The notes: generated from the sequence alone by a model not told the origin. A stretch of 40,637 nt of DNA from Aquipseudomonas alcaligenes MRY13-0052 (GCA_000474255.1 BATO01000060.1:1-40637); one strand, 5' to 3'. Shown: positions 27,350 through 36,204, counted from the first letter of the stretch. Translations and numbers: made by a program.

Positions 27350-28410
27350 CAGTAGATGTAGTGCAGCAGGCTGATGAGGCGGATCTGCACCCGGCCGAAG
27401 AAGGTGGCCAGGGGCGATTCGTGGGGGTAGAGCTGCACCGTGGCCTTGGCGCCGCTGGGCAGGGGCGCTTCCGGGGGCGCCTCCAGCAGCACGTGCAGGC
27501 GCTGGCGCTGGGCGTCGCGCACCCAGCGATCGGAAGTGGCGGGGGCGGCGAGGTCGCCGTTGGCGTCCAGCTGGCCTTCCTTGACGCCAGCGTCGATGGC
27601 GCTGACCCGCGCCGCGAAGATGCGCCCGGGCAGGGCATCGAACACCACGCTGGCGCCATCGCCCAGGCCCACGTAGCGCAGGGCCTTCTCGCGGAAGTCG
27701 GCGCTGACGTCGGCCTCGTCGGCCACCAGCGCGGCCACCGGGCTGCCGGCGGCGACGAAAGCGCCGGGGGACAGTTGCAGGTTGCTCAGGGTACCGGCGC
27801 GCTCGGCGCGCACTTCGCTGTACTGCAGTTGCAGGCGCGCCTGGTCGAGGGCATTGCGGGCCTGGCGCAGGCGCAGGTTGTCGTCGCCCGTCGCACCGCG
27901 CTCGGCGGCCAGCTGATGGATGCGCGCACTGGCGGCGGCCACCTTGGCGCTGGCGGCGGCACGCTGGGACTGGGTCTGCTCGAACAGCTGGCGGGAGACG
28001 TGCTGGCTGGCCACCAGCTTGCCGAGGCGCTCGGTCTCGCGCGCCAGCTCCTGGGCCGAGGCATCGGCGGCGAGCTTGTCGGCACGGGCGGCGGCGAGGC
28101 TGGCATCGAGCTCGGCGTTGTCCTGGGCGGCCTGCTCCAGGGCCAGCTCGGCGGCGTTGACGGCAAGGCGGAAGGGCTCGGGGTCGAGGCGGAACAGCAG
28201 CTGCCCAGCCTGCACATGGGCGTTGTTGCCGACGACGATGTCCAGCACCTGGCCGCTGACCCGGGGCGCCAGGCGCAGCACCGGGCGCGTCAGCTGGGCT
28301 TGGGGGGTGATGGGCATCCACAGGTCGGCCGCGAGGAAGTAGACGAACAGCAGCACGAAGGCCGCAATGGCGCTCCGCACCCGGCGGGCGAACCTTTGAT
28401 CGGGGGTCAT
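27349..28410 (-). CDS. HlyD-family periplasmic adaptor (membrane fusion) protein
   Basis: A protein of 353 residues with one N-terminal membrane anchor (about 13-33, AIAAFVLLFVYFLAADLW), a biotinyl-lipoyl-like half (RVSGQVLDIVVGNNAHVQAGQLLFRLDP), a long alanine-rich coiled-coil hairpin (about 85-195) and a second lipoyl half plus beta domain. It would link the DUF2955 protein to an outer membrane channel. The ATG at 28410 has GAGG six bases upstream; a much longer in-frame reading upstream passes through the divergent promoter and was rejected. It is divergent from a LysR gene that probably controls it. Confidence 0.88.
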   Translation of the reverse strand: MTPDQRFARRVRSAIAAFVLLFVYFLAADLWMPITPQAQLTRPVLRLAPRVSGQVLDIVVGNNAHVQAGQLLFRLDPEPFRLAVNAAELALEQAAQDNAELDASLAAARADKLAADASAQELARETERLGKLVASQHVSRQLFEQTQSQRAAASAKVAAASARIHQLAAERGATGDDNLRLRQARNALDQARLQLQYSEVRAERAGTLSNLQLSPGAFVAAGSPVAALVADEADVSADFREKALRYVGLGDGASVVFDALPGRIFAARVSAIDAGVKEGQLDANGDLAAPATSDRWVRDAQRQRLHVLLEAPPEAPLPSGAKATVQLYPHESPLATFFGRVQIRLISLLHYIY

Positions 28411-28578
28411 GGATACCTCGGAAATACAGGGCGGACCGGTGTTGCCGCGGTGCCCGCGAACGGGGCGATGGGCGGTGATCCGGTAAAACGGCAAACAGCT
28501 CAGGGCTGGCAGTATATTTACCGGCGTTTCCTGGATAATCAGCGCCCTTCGAGAATCAGCCTTGCGCGAGGAGTAACA

Positions 28579-29535
28579 ATGGACACCCTGAACAGCATGC
28601 GTGTGTTCGCCCGCGTCATCGAGACCGGCAGCTTCACCGCAGCGGCGCAGGCGCTGGACCTCTCCACCGCGCAGGTCTCGCGGCTGGTTTCCGAACTGGA
28701 GCAGCAGCTGCAGGCACGCCTGCTGCACCGCACCACCCGGCGCCTGGCGCTGACCGAGGTGGGCGAGCGCTACCTGCAGCGCAGCCGCTCCATCCTCAAC
28801 GAAGTGGACCAGGCCGCCGCCGAGGCGCGTGGCGCACACCTCAAGCCCAGCGGCCGGCTGCGGGTGCACACCATGACCGGGCTCGGCCTGCAGCACCTCA
28901 CCGGCCTGGTGGCGCGCTACACCGAGCTGTACCCGGAGGTGGTGGTCGACCTGACCCTGTCGCAGCGCAACCCCGACCCGCTGGAGGACGGCCAGGACGT
29001 GGTGCTGACCTTCGCCCGCGAACTGCCGGATTCGCAGATGGTGGCGCAGTCCCTGGGGCAGATGTACAGCGTGGTCTGCGCATCACCGGGCTACCTGGAG
29101 AAGCACGGCGTACCCAAGGGCCCTGCGGACCTGCGCCATCACCGCTACCTGCGCCTGCTGGACCCGCTCTACCAGGACAACTGGGTGCTGCAGGGCACGG
29201 ATGGCGAGTTCGACGTGCTGCCGGCGGAGGCCTTCCAGGTCAACGTCGCCGAGTCCCTGGCCCGCGCCGCCCAGGCGGGCATGGGCTTCTGCCTGCTGCC
29301 CTCCTTCGTCGCCTGCCAGCCGCTGCGCGACGGCACGCTGTTGCGCCTGCTGCCGGAACACCGCCTGCGCGAACGCAACATCTATGCGATCTACCCGTCA
29401 CGGCGCTTTCTCGACGCCAAGATCAGGACCTGGGTGGACTTCCTCAAGGCCGAGCTGCCGCCGCTGTTCGCCCAGGACGACGCCGTGCTGGACGACCCGC
29501 GCCACTGGGCCGTGCGCACACAATTGTTGCGCTAG
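28579..29535 (+). CDS. LysR-type regulator, divergent from the efflux pair
   Basis: A protein of 318 residues: LysR helix-turn-helix (MDTLNSMRVFARVIETGSFTAAAQALDLSTAQVSRLVSELEQQL, 1-45) and a substrate-binding domain (about 90-300). It belongs to the CrgA-like subgroup common beside efflux pumps. GAGGAG lies five bases before the ATG. The 168-bp divergent gap suggests it controls the HlyD/DUF2955 genes and itself; the inducer is unknown, possibly an aromatic acid given the pump family. Confidence 0.88.
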   Translation: MDTLNSMRVFARVIETGSFTAAAQALDLSTAQVSRLVSELEQQLQARLLHRTTRRLALTEVGERYLQRSRSILNEVDQAAAEARGAHLKPSGRLRVHTMTGLGLQHLTGLVARYTELYPEVVVDLTLSQRNPDPLEDGQDVVLTFARELPDSQMVAQSLGQMYSVVCASPGYLEKHGVPKGPADLRHHRYLRLLDPLYQDNWVLQGTDGEFDVLPAEAFQVNVAESLARAAQAGMGFCLLPSFVACQPLRDGTLLRLLPEHRLRERNIYAIYPSRRFLDAKIRTWVDFLKAELPPLFAQDDAVLDDPRHWAVRTQLLR

Positions 29536-29631
29536 AAGCAATTGTGATTCACCTGGGCCGTGGTTTTTCGCTGCCGGCCCCCCGCCTAAGATGGCCTCGG
29601 TCTCCAGATGCATCCCGCCGAGGATCACGCT

Positions 29632-29829
29632 ATGCAACGCAATCTCTTTGTTACTGCCGCTTTCACCGCTTTCGCCCTGTCCTTCACCCAGTTCTCCTTC
29701 GCCGAAGAGTCGTCCGCCTTTGTTGCGCGAAATGCGCAGTATGAGCAGCGCGCCCAGGACGCCGCCCAGCAGCAGGCCATCGCCAAGCAAGGCACCGAGC
29801 GCAAGGCCGAGTCCGGCCAGGACAGCTGA
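29632..29829 (+). CDS. Small secreted protein of unknown function
   Basis: A 65-residue reading frame: clear signal peptide (MQRNLFVTAAFTAFALSFTQFSFA, 1-24) followed by about 41 charged, Gln/Ala-rich residues likely to form one helix. GAGG lies eight bases before the ATG at 29632. An earlier in-frame ATG at 29608 would put eight residues before the signal peptide and was rejected. A strong terminator follows 70 bp after the stop, which supports real expression. I do not recognise the family. Confidence 0.65.
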   Translation: MQRNLFVTAAFTAFALSFTQFSFAEESSAFVARNAQYEQRAQDAAQQQAIAKQGTERKAESGQDS

Positions 29830-29898
29830 TCGACCCGCTCCACCTCCTCCTTACCTCCTGACGTCGATGCGATTGCTCCTTTCGACGTCTTGTTCCAG

Positions 29899-29924
29899 CC
29901 GCCCTCCCCCGGGCGGTTTTTTTT
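29899..29924 (+). terminator. Intrinsic terminator after the small secreted protein gene
   Basis: CCGCCC - TCCCCC - GGGCGG followed by eight T residues. Confidence 0.9.
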
Positions 29925-29976
29925 GGCCGCGTTTCAGAACCAGGCGTGTGTGGGCGGTGCAGGTGGGAGTGGGAGG

Positions 29977-30302
29977 GTAGGAGCGAATTCATTCGCGATG
30001 GAGTGTCCAGCCACACGCAGCAGGGGGACGGCGGTGAGTCTTTCGCGGCTGAAGCCGCTTCTACAGATGGCAGGGGCCCAACCCCGCAGCGGTGGACCGG
30101 TGAAGCGGGGTCCACCCTACATCGCCTGGCAGCTCGTGCCCGCACGGACTTCCCCGCTGGGTAGGGTGGATAGCGCTCTTCTATCCACCAAGCGGACTCG
30201 CCCCACACACCAACACCTCGCCCCTCTCCCGTAGGAGCGAATTCATTCGCGAAGGGGCGGGCATGCATCGTTGGCCCTCGCGGGCTCGGCACCAACCTGC
30301 GG
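29977..30302. repeat. REP-like cluster between the small secreted protein and desA
   Basis: Units: 29977-29998 and 30231-30253 (GTAGGAGCGAATTCATTCGC); 30091-30116 (GGTGGACC - 10 nt - GGTCCACC then CTAC); 30161-30189 (GTAG then GGTGGATAG - CGCTCTT - CTATCCACC); 30270-30302 (degenerate GTTGGCCC...CCAACC unit). The gap 29925-30313 contains nothing else recognisable. Confidence 0.85.
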
Positions 30303-30313
30303 ACACGCCCATG

Positions 30314-30338
30314 AAAAAGGCCGGTAATGGCCGGCCTT
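30314..30338 (-). terminator. Intrinsic terminator of desA
   Basis: On the minus strand AAGGCCGG - 6 nt - CCGGCCTT runs into TTTTT, 17 bases after the desA stop. Confidence 0.85.
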
Positions 30339-30355
30339 CTTCGGGGTCGTTGCGA

Positions 30356-31543
30356 TCAGGCCGCGACGGCCGGGCGCAGCGAGTAGGTCTTGAGCTGCTC
30401 GGCGAAGTCGCGCAGCGACTGGATGCCGCTGGCCTCGGCCTCGTGCACCCATTGCTTCATGGCTTCGAGCATGTCGTGGCCGTTGGCGCTGGTCTTGACC
30501 CAGATGTGCTGCAGGGCGAGGCGCTTCTCGTAGATCACCTTCAGCGCCTGGCTCTGCTCCAGCATGGCGGCGATGCGCGCATGGTGGCGTTCGTCCAGCA
30601 GGCTGGTCTCGCGGGACAGCAGGCGCTTGGCGCGGCGGAACAGGTGGCGCACCGACTCGTCGGCCTTGGCCAGCTCCTGTTTCACCAGGGGCGCGATCAC
30701 CAGCTTGCGGTACTGCGCCATGATCTGGAACCGGTTGTTGAGGATGGCCATGGCGGTGTCCATGTCCAGGCTGCCCTTGCCTTCCACGCGGTGGGCGATG
30801 GGCGCCACGCGCTGCACCTTGGCCAGGCGCAGGAAGCTGAACAGCTTGATCCAGGCCCAGCCCAGGTCGAATTCCCACTTCTTCACCGACAGCTTGGCCG
30901 AGTTCGGGTAGGTGTGGTGGTTGTTGTGCAGCTCTTCGCCACCGATGAGGATGCCCCAGGGCACCAGGTTGGTGGCGGCGTCGCGGCATTCGAAGTTGCG
31001 GTAGCCGACGGCGTGGCCGAGGCCGTTGATGACACCGGCGGCCCAGACCGGGATCCACATCATCTGCACCGCCCAGATGGTGATGCCGGCGACGCCGAAC
31101 AGGGCGAGGTCGATGGCCGCCATCAGGAACACGCCACCCAGGGGGTAGCGGGAGTAGACATTGCGTTCGAGCCAGTCATCCGGGCAGTTCTTGCCGTAGA
31201 TGCGCAGGGTCTCCTCGTTCTCGGCTTCCTCGCGGTACAGCTCCGCGCCGCGGCGCAGGACAGTACCCAGGCCCTTGATCACCGGGCTGTGCGGGTCGTC
31301 GACGGTTTCGCACTTGGCGTGGTGCTTACGGTGGATCGCGGTCCATTCGCGGGTGTTCATCGCGGTGGTCAGCCACAGCCAGAAGCGGAAGAAGTGCTTC
31401 AGCGCCGGGTGCAGTTCCAGGGAGCGATGGGCGGAATAGCGGTGCAGGTAGACCGTGACGCCGACGATGGTGATATGCGTCATCACCAGGGTGGCTGCCA
31501 CCAGTTGCCACAGCGACAGATCGAGAAAACCGTTGTACCACAT
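30356..31543 (-). CDS. desA: Membrane delta-9 acyl-phospholipid desaturase
   Basis: A protein of 395 residues with the three histidine boxes of membrane di-iron desaturases: HRYSAH (34-39), HRKHH (71-75) and HNNHH (206-210). Hydrophobic helices flank them (about 10-33, 50-62, 133-175). It closely resembles DesA (PA0286) of P. aeruginosa, which places a double bond into acyl chains of membrane phospholipids, adjusting fluidity when oxygen is available. The ATG at 31543 (MWYNGF) matches the known N-terminus; an upstream TTG at 31588 is in frame but less likely. Divergent from the GGDEF-EAL gene. Confidence 0.92.
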   Translation of the reverse strand: MWYNGFLDLSLWQLVAATLVMTHITIVGVTVYLHRYSAHRSLELHPALKHFFRFWLWLTTAMNTREWTAIHRKHHAKCETVDDPHSPVIKGLGTVLRRGAELYREEAENEETLRIYGKNCPDDWLERNVYSRYPLGGVFLMAAIDLALFGVAGITIWAVQMMWIPVWAAGVINGLGHAVGYRNFECRDAATNLVPWGILIGGEELHNNHHTYPNSAKLSVKKWEFDLGWAWIKLFSFLRLAKVQRVAPIAHRVEGKGSLDMDTAMAILNNRFQIMAQYRKLVIAPLVKQELAKADESVRHLFRRAKRLLSRETSLLDERHHARIAAMLEQSQALKVIYEKRLALQHIWVKTSANGHDMLEAMKQWVHEAEASGIQSLRDFAEQLKTYSLRPAVAA

Positions 31544-31646
31544 GGAGTGCGTAGCCTCGGGGGAAGGAAGGGCGAGGTTGTCGGACAAACACCGGCATTA
31601 TCCCCATGAATTGTGAGAAAACCATCCTGTTCTTTAGATAAGAAAG

Positions 31647-31671
31647 AGATGAATCTCCATTCATCTATAAT
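31647..31671 (+). promoter_or_regulatory. Perfect -10 box with overlapping dyad in the desA / GGDEF-EAL gap
   Basis: TATAAT at 31666-31671 is a consensus -10 for the plus-strand gene at 31710. The dyad AGATGAAT - CTCC - ATTCATCT (31647-31666) fills the -35/-10 spacer and touches the -10, as a repressor operator would. It also lies in the desA upstream region. Confidence 0.6.
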
Positions 31672-31709
31672 GCGAAACCGATCACATCTGGCATGGCCTC
31701 GACTCACCT

Positions 31710-33650
31710 ATGAAACCCAAGCTCAGCGCCGTGAAACTGGTGCTGCCCTACTTCCTCCTCGCCAGCGCCTGGATACTCTTCAGCGACCATCTGCTGCCCT
31801 TGCTGAGCCCCGATGGCAGCCGCCTGGCGCTGCTGCAGTCGGCCAAGGGGCTGCTCTTCGTGGCGGTCACCAGCGGCCTGCTGTACCTGCTGGTGTGCCT
31901 GCACATGCGCCGCCTGCGCGCCTACCTGCAGGCCCGCCGCGAGCAGGAGAGCAGCCTGCGCCAGGCCGCAGCGGTGTTCGACGCCACCCAGGAAGGGGTG
32001 CTGGTCACCGATGCCGAGCAGCGCATCGTCCACGTCAACCGTGCCTTCGCCCGCATCACCGGCTTCGAGGAGAGCGAGGTGCTGGGGCAGACCCCGGTAC
32101 TGTTCAAGTCCGGCCGCCACGACGAGGCCTTCTACCAGTCGATGTGGAACGCCCTGAAGAACCGCCATGCCTGGAGCGGCGAGGTGTGGAACCGCCGGCA
32201 CAACGGCGAGGTGTACCCGCTGTGGCAGAACATCCGCGCCATCCACGACGAAGACGGCCTGCTCACCCATTACGTGGCGGTGTTCTCCGACGTCAGCGCC
32301 ATCAAGCGCTCGCAGAACGAGCTGGACTACCTGGCCCACCACGACCCGCTGACCAACCTGCCCAACCGCCTGCTATTCACCGAGCGCGTCGAGCACGCCC
32401 TGGAGCGCGCCCGCCGGGAAGGCAGCGAGGGCACGGTGATCCTGCTGGACCTCGACCACTTCAAGCACATCAACGAAAGCCTCGGCCATAACCATGGCGA
32501 CCTGCTGCTCAAGGCGGTGGGCGAGCGCCTCGCCACCCTGATGGCCGGCGGCATGACCCTGGCGCGCCTGGGCGGCGACGAGTTCGGCCTGCTCTGCGAG
32601 GGCTCCAGCCCGGAACAGGCGGCGGACCTCGCCGGGCGCATCCAGCAATGCCTGGCCGCGCCCTTCCACCTGGCCGAGCAGAACCTGTTCATCAGCGCCA
32701 GCCTGGGCATCAGCCTGTTCCCGGGGGATGCCGAGAACGTCGAGCAGGTGCTGCGCAACGCCGACTCGGCACTGTTCAAGGCCAAGAGCGTGGGCCGCGA
32801 GACCTTTGCCTTCTATAGCCAGGAGCTGACCGAGCAGGCGCGCCAGCGCGTCGAGCTGGTCACCGCGCTGCGCCAGGGCCTGGAGCAGGACGAGCTGCGC
32901 CTGGTGTTCCAGCCCATCCACGACCTGGCCGATGGCCGCCTGATCGGCGTCGAGACCCTGGTGCGCTGGCAGCACCCGCAGCGCGGCCTGGTGCCGCCGG
33001 CGGAGTTCCTGCCGGTGGCCGAGGAAAGCGGCCTGATCGGCGCCATCGACGCCTGGGTGCTGGAGCGTGCCTGCCGGCAGATGCGCGACTGGACCGAGCG
33101 CGGCCTGCAGCTGTCGTTCATCGCGGTGAACGTGTCCTGCCGGCTGTTCAGCCGTGGCGAACTGGACACCCGCGTCGCCCGCGTGCTCGCCGACACCGGC
33201 CTGGAGCCGGGGCGCCTGGAGCTGGAGATCACCGAGAGCGCGGTGATGGAGGACCCGGACACCGCCCTGGAGCTGCTCGACCGCCTGTGCAAGCTCGGCG
33301 TGCGCCTGGCCATCGACGATTTCGGCACCGGCTATTCGTCCCTGCAGCGCCTCAAGCGCCTGCCGGTGCACAAGCTGAAGATCGACCAGAGCTTCGTGCA
33401 GAACCTGCCCGACGACCACGACGACATCGCCATCGCCAAGGCCGTTACCGCGCTGGGCCACAGCCTGGGCCTGGAGGTGCTGGCCGAAGGCATCGAGCAC
33501 CAGCGCCAGGCCGACTTCCTCCGTGGCCTGGGTTGCGACCATGGCCAGGGCTACCTGTTCAGCCGCCCGCAGCCGGCCCAACAGCTCGAGGAAGCCTGGC
33601 AGCTTTCCCCCTCGGGCGGCGCCACCCCGCAACAGATCAGCCTGCTCTGA
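31710..33650 (+). CDS. Membrane-anchored PAS-GGDEF-EAL c-di-GMP protein
   Basis: A protein of 646 residues: two N-terminal membrane helices (about 9-30 and 46-66), a PAS domain (about 85-200), a GGDEF domain with intact GGDEF at 288-292 but no RxxD inhibitory site, and an EAL domain (about 385-630). In the EAL domain the signature reads ETL (415-417), and DDFGTGYSSL, KIDQSFV and the EGIE glutamate are present, so phosphodiesterase activity is likely. It is the counterpart of PA0285 (PipA, a phosphodiesterase) beside desA in P. aeruginosa, from memory. The start is the ATG at 31710; no strong ribosome site is visible. Confidence 0.92.
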   Translation: MKPKLSAVKLVLPYFLLASAWILFSDHLLPLLSPDGSRLALLQSAKGLLFVAVTSGLLYLLVCLHMRRLRAYLQARREQESSLRQAAAVFDATQEGVLVTDAEQRIVHVNRAFARITGFEESEVLGQTPVLFKSGRHDEAFYQSMWNALKNRHAWSGEVWNRRHNGEVYPLWQNIRAIHDEDGLLTHYVAVFSDVSAIKRSQNELDYLAHHDPLTNLPNRLLFTERVEHALERARREGSEGTVILLDLDHFKHINESLGHNHGDLLLKAVGERLATLMAGGMTLARLGGDEFGLLCEGSSPEQAADLAGRIQQCLAAPFHLAEQNLFISASLGISLFPGDAENVEQVLRNADSALFKAKSVGRETFAFYSQELTEQARQRVELVTALRQGLEQDELRLVFQPIHDLADGRLIGVETLVRWQHPQRGLVPPAEFLPVAEESGLIGAIDAWVLERACRQMRDWTERGLQLSFIAVNVSCRLFSRGELDTRVARVLADTGLEPGRLELEITESAVMEDPDTALELLDRLCKLGVRLAIDDFGTGYSSLQRLKRLPVHKLKIDQSFVQNLPDDHDDIAIAKAVTALGHSLGLEVLAEGIEHQRQADFLRGLGCDHGQGYLFSRPQPAQQLEEAWQLSPSGGATPQQISLL

Positions 33651-33766
33651 CCCCTTCTCTCCGGTGGGCCAACGCCCGCCGCGCGTCACTCCGCCCGGAG
33701 CGGGCGGACCTCTGGCCAGCAGGGCGCCGAGCGATCCGGCTCAATCTAACTATTGGTTATATAAAA

Positions 33767-33811
33767 ATTCTTAAACAGTATTTTTAAGAATATTCATGCC
33801 CTGATTATGAT
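33767..33811 (+). promoter_or_regulatory. Candidate CysB-controlled promoter of oscA-sbp-cysTWA
   Basis: A perfect dyad ATTCTTAAA - 7 nt - TTTAAGAAT (33767-33791) lies directly over a poor -35 position. TATGAT (33806-33811) is a good -10 at 17-bp spacing. A dyad covering a weak -35 is the usual arrangement for LysR-type activators, and CysB controls this operon in Pseudomonas. The upstream remainder of the gap (33651-33766) has one GC hairpin at 33690-33708 and nothing else. Confidence 0.55.
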
Positions 33812-33873
33812 GCGCCCAAGCCACGCGAACCCCCTGTTCACCGACGCGGGCATCCCATCCAAGGAGCATGACC

Positions 33874-34056
33874 ATGAGCGCAACACTCCGCAGCCTCGAA
33901 GGCCAGGACGAAGCCAGCATCCTGCGTGAAATCCAGAGTGCCCTGCACGGCCTGCGTTTCGGTGCCGTCGAGATCACCGTGCACAACGGCCAGGTGGTGC
34001 AGATCGAGCGCAAGGAAAAATTCCGTCTGCAACCGCCCGCCGGCAAGAACAGCTGA
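33874..34056 (+). CDS. oscA: Small DUF2292 protein OscA
   Basis: A 60-residue protein of the DUF2292/YezD type (ILREIQSALHGLRFGAVEITVHNGQVVQIERKEKFR is the whole family core). OscA, described in P. corrugata ahead of sbp, is needed for use of organosulfur sources under sulfur stress and for chromate resistance. Its biochemical role is unknown. Of the two ATGs, 33874 is chosen because GGAG is then seven bases away; at 33868 it would be one base away. It lies 141 bp before sbp, probably in the same transcript. Confidence 0.85.
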   Translation: MSATLRSLEGQDEASILREIQSALHGLRFGAVEITVHNGQVVQIERKEKFRLQPPAGKNS

Positions 34057-34197
34057 CCCGAACACCCGACCGAGTCGCCGGAGGGGTCAACCCGATACGC
34101 GAACCGAGTCGACCGCGACGTGCGCCGTGAACGCCCGCCGCGCCTGAAAGACAACCTAGCCAACAGCATAAAAACTCAGAATTCAGGAGCTTCATCC

Positions 34198-35208
34198 ATG
34201 TCGATTCGCCGCTTCGCCCTGGCCACCCTGGCCAGCGCCCTGCTCACCACCCTGGTCGCCGGCCCGGTCGCCGCCGCCACCGAACTGCTCAACGTCTCCT
34301 ACGACCCGACCCGCGAGCTGTACCAGGAGTACAACGCCGCCTTCGCCAAGCACTGGAAGGCCCAGGGCGGTGAAGACCTCAAGGTCCAGCAATCCCACGG
34401 CGGTTCCGGCAAGCAGGCGCGCGCGGTGATCGACGGCCTCAAGGCCGACGTGGTGACCCTGGCCCTGGCTGGCGACATCGACGAGCTGCAGAAACTCGGC
34501 AAGCTGATCCCCGAAAACTGGCAGACCCGCCTGCCGCAGAACAGCACCCCCTACACCTCGACCATCGTGTTCCTGGTGCGCAAGGGCAACCCCAAGGGCA
34601 TCAAGGACTGGGGCGACCTGACCAAGGCCGGCGTGGAAGTCATCACCCCGAACCCGAAGACCTCCGGCGGCGCCCGCTGGAACTTCCTGGCCGCCTGGGC
34701 CTGGGCCAAGAAGCAGTACGGCAGCGACGCCAAGGCACAGGAATACGTACAGGCGCTGTACAAGCAGGTTCCGGTTCTCGACACTGGCGCCCGCGGTTCG
34801 ACCATCACCTTCGTCAACAACAACATTGGCGACGTGCTGCTGGCCTGGGAAAATGAGGCCTTCCTGGCACTCAAGGAACAGGGCGGCGAGAACTTCGAAA
34901 TCGTTGCGCCGAGCCTGTCGATCCTCGCCGAGCCGCCGGTTTCGGTGGTCGACAAGAACGTCGACAAGAAGGGCACCCGCAAGGTCGCCGAAGCCTACCT
35001 GCAGTACCTGTACAGCGAGGAAGGCCAGCGCATCGCCGCGAAGAACTTCTACCGCCCCCGTGACGAGAAGGTCGCCGCCGAGTTCGCCAAGCAGTTCCCG
35101 AAACTGGACCTGGTGACCGTCGACAAGGACTTCAACGGCTGGAAGGAAGCGCAACCGAAGTTCTTCAACGACGGCGGCATCTTCGACCAGATCTACCAGG
35201 CGCAATAA
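34198..35208 (+). CDS. sbp: Periplasmic sulfate-binding protein
   Basis: A protein of 336 residues: signal peptide (1-25, [21 protein letters not shown]) followed by the Sbp/CysP fold ([71 protein letters not shown]). These are the sulfate-contact segments of the family. It delivers sulfate (or thiosulfate) to CysTWA. ATG at 34198 has AGGAG eight bases upstream; an earlier in-frame ATG at 34120 would put a charged stretch before the signal peptide. Confidence 0.95.
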   Translation: MSIRRFALATLASALLTTLVAGPVAAATELLNVSYDPTRELYQEYNAAFAKHWKAQGGEDLKVQQSHGGSGKQARAVIDGLKADVVTLALAGDIDELQKLGKLIPENWQTRLPQNSTPYTSTIVFLVRKGNPKGIKDWGDLTKAGVEVITPNPKTSGGARWNFLAAWAWAKKQYGSDAKAQEYVQALYKQVPVLDTGARGSTITFVNNNIGDVLLAWENEAFLALKEQGGENFEIVAPSLSILAEPPVSVVDKNVDKKGTRKVAEAYLQYLYSEEGQRIAAKNFYRPRDEKVAAEFAKQFPKLDLVTVDKDFNGWKEAQPKFFNDGGIFDQIYQAQ

Positions 35209-35212
35209 GCCG

Positions 35213-35250
35213 AAGCTGCAAGCTGCAAGCTGCAAGCTGCAAGCTGCAAG
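35213..35250 (+). repeat. Tandem heptanucleotide repeat AAGCTGC, 5.4 copies
   Basis: Five exact AAGCTGC units plus AAG begin four bases after the sbp stop, between sbp and cysT. It is non-coding, so copy-number change would alter spacing or mRNA structure rather than a protein. Confidence 0.95.
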
Positions 35251-35281
35251 AAAATGGGTGGGGCGCAGGCCCCGCCCGGAC

Positions 35282-35304
35282 AAGGGGAAGCGCGAGCTTC
35301 CCTT
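35282..35304 (+). promoter_or_regulatory. Intercistronic hairpin between sbp and cysT
   Basis: AAGGGGAAGC - GCGA - GCTTCCCTT, one bulged base, no long U-tract. It could stabilise the sbp message or reduce transcription into cysTWA, so that the binding protein is made in excess of the permease. Confidence 0.45.
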
Positions 35305-35372
35305 TGCCGTGCCCGGGCCGGTGATATTCCGGTGGCGGGCTTGAGCGTTCCAACGCAGAAAAAGGACAGATG

Positions 35373-36191
35373 ATGTCTCGACGTATCTCCCCGGTCATAC
35401 CCGGCTTCGGGCTGACTCTGGGGTACACCCTGGTGTATCTCAGCCTGTTGGTGCTGATTCCCCTGGGCGCCATGTTCCTCAAGACCTTCGACCTCACCTG
35501 GGTGCAGTTCTGGAACATCATCAGCGCACCCCGCGTACTTGCCGCACTCAAGCTCAGCTTCGGCACCGCGCTCGCCGCCGCCGTGCTCAACGGCCTGATC
35601 GGCACGCTGCTGGCGTGGGTCCTGGTGCGCTACGACTTCCCCGGCCGCAAGATCATCGACGCGATGATCGACCTGCCCTTCGCCCTGCCCACCGCCGTGG
35701 CCGGCATCGCGCTCACCGCGCTGTACGCGCCGGCCGGCCTGGTGGGCCAGTTCGCCACCGACCTGGGCTTCAAGATCGCCTACACCCCGTTGGGCATCAC
35801 CCTGGCGCTGACCTTCGTCACCCTGCCCTTCGTGGTGCGCACGGTGCAGCCGGTGCTGGCCGACATCCCCCGCGAGGTGGAGGAGGCCGCCGCCTGCCTG
35901 GGCGCCAAGCCGCTGCAGGTGTTCCGCCACATCCTCCTGCCAGCGCTGCTGCCCGCCTGGCTGACCGGCTTCGCCCTGGCCTTCGCCCGCGGCGTGGGCG
36001 AGTACGGCTCGGTGATCTTCATCGCCGGCAACATGCCGATGAAGACCGAGATCCTGCCGCTGCTGATCATGGTCAAGCTCGACCAGTACGACTACACCGG
36101 CGCCACCGCCATCGGCGTGCTGATGCTGGTGGTCTCCTTCATCCTGCTGCTGCTGATCAACCTGCTGCAGCGCCGCATCGAAACCCCTTGA
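35373..36191 (+). CDS. cysT: Sulfate ABC transporter permease CysT
   Basis: A protein of 272 residues with about six membrane helices and the EAA docking loop ([32 protein letters not shown], about 172-203). It forms half of the sulfate channel with CysW. Two adjacent ATGs exist (35370 and 35373); the second gives better spacing from AAGGA and matches the N-terminus [13 protein letters not shown] known from P. aeruginosa. It ends 13 bp before cysW. Confidence 0.94.
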   Translation: MSRRISPVIPGFGLTLGYTLVYLSLLVLIPLGAMFLKTFDLTWVQFWNIISAPRVLAALKLSFGTALAAAVLNGLIGTLLAWVLVRYDFPGRKIIDAMIDLPFALPTAVAGIALTALYAPAGLVGQFATDLGFKIAYTPLGITLALTFVTLPFVVRTVQPVLADIPREVEEAAACLGAKPLQVFRHILLPALLPAWLTGFALAFARGVGEYGSVIFIAGNMPMKTEILPLLIMVKLDQYDYTGATAIGVLMLVVSFILLLLINLLQRRIETP

Positions 36192-36204
36192 GGAGGCCCA
36201 CGTC

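Noticed and set aside
26324-28321. 665-residue minus frame joining the DUF2955 protein to an upstream low-complexity part
   Set aside because: The first half is an out-of-frame reading of the HlyD-like gene; the real start is the ATG at 27349 coupled to the HlyD stop.
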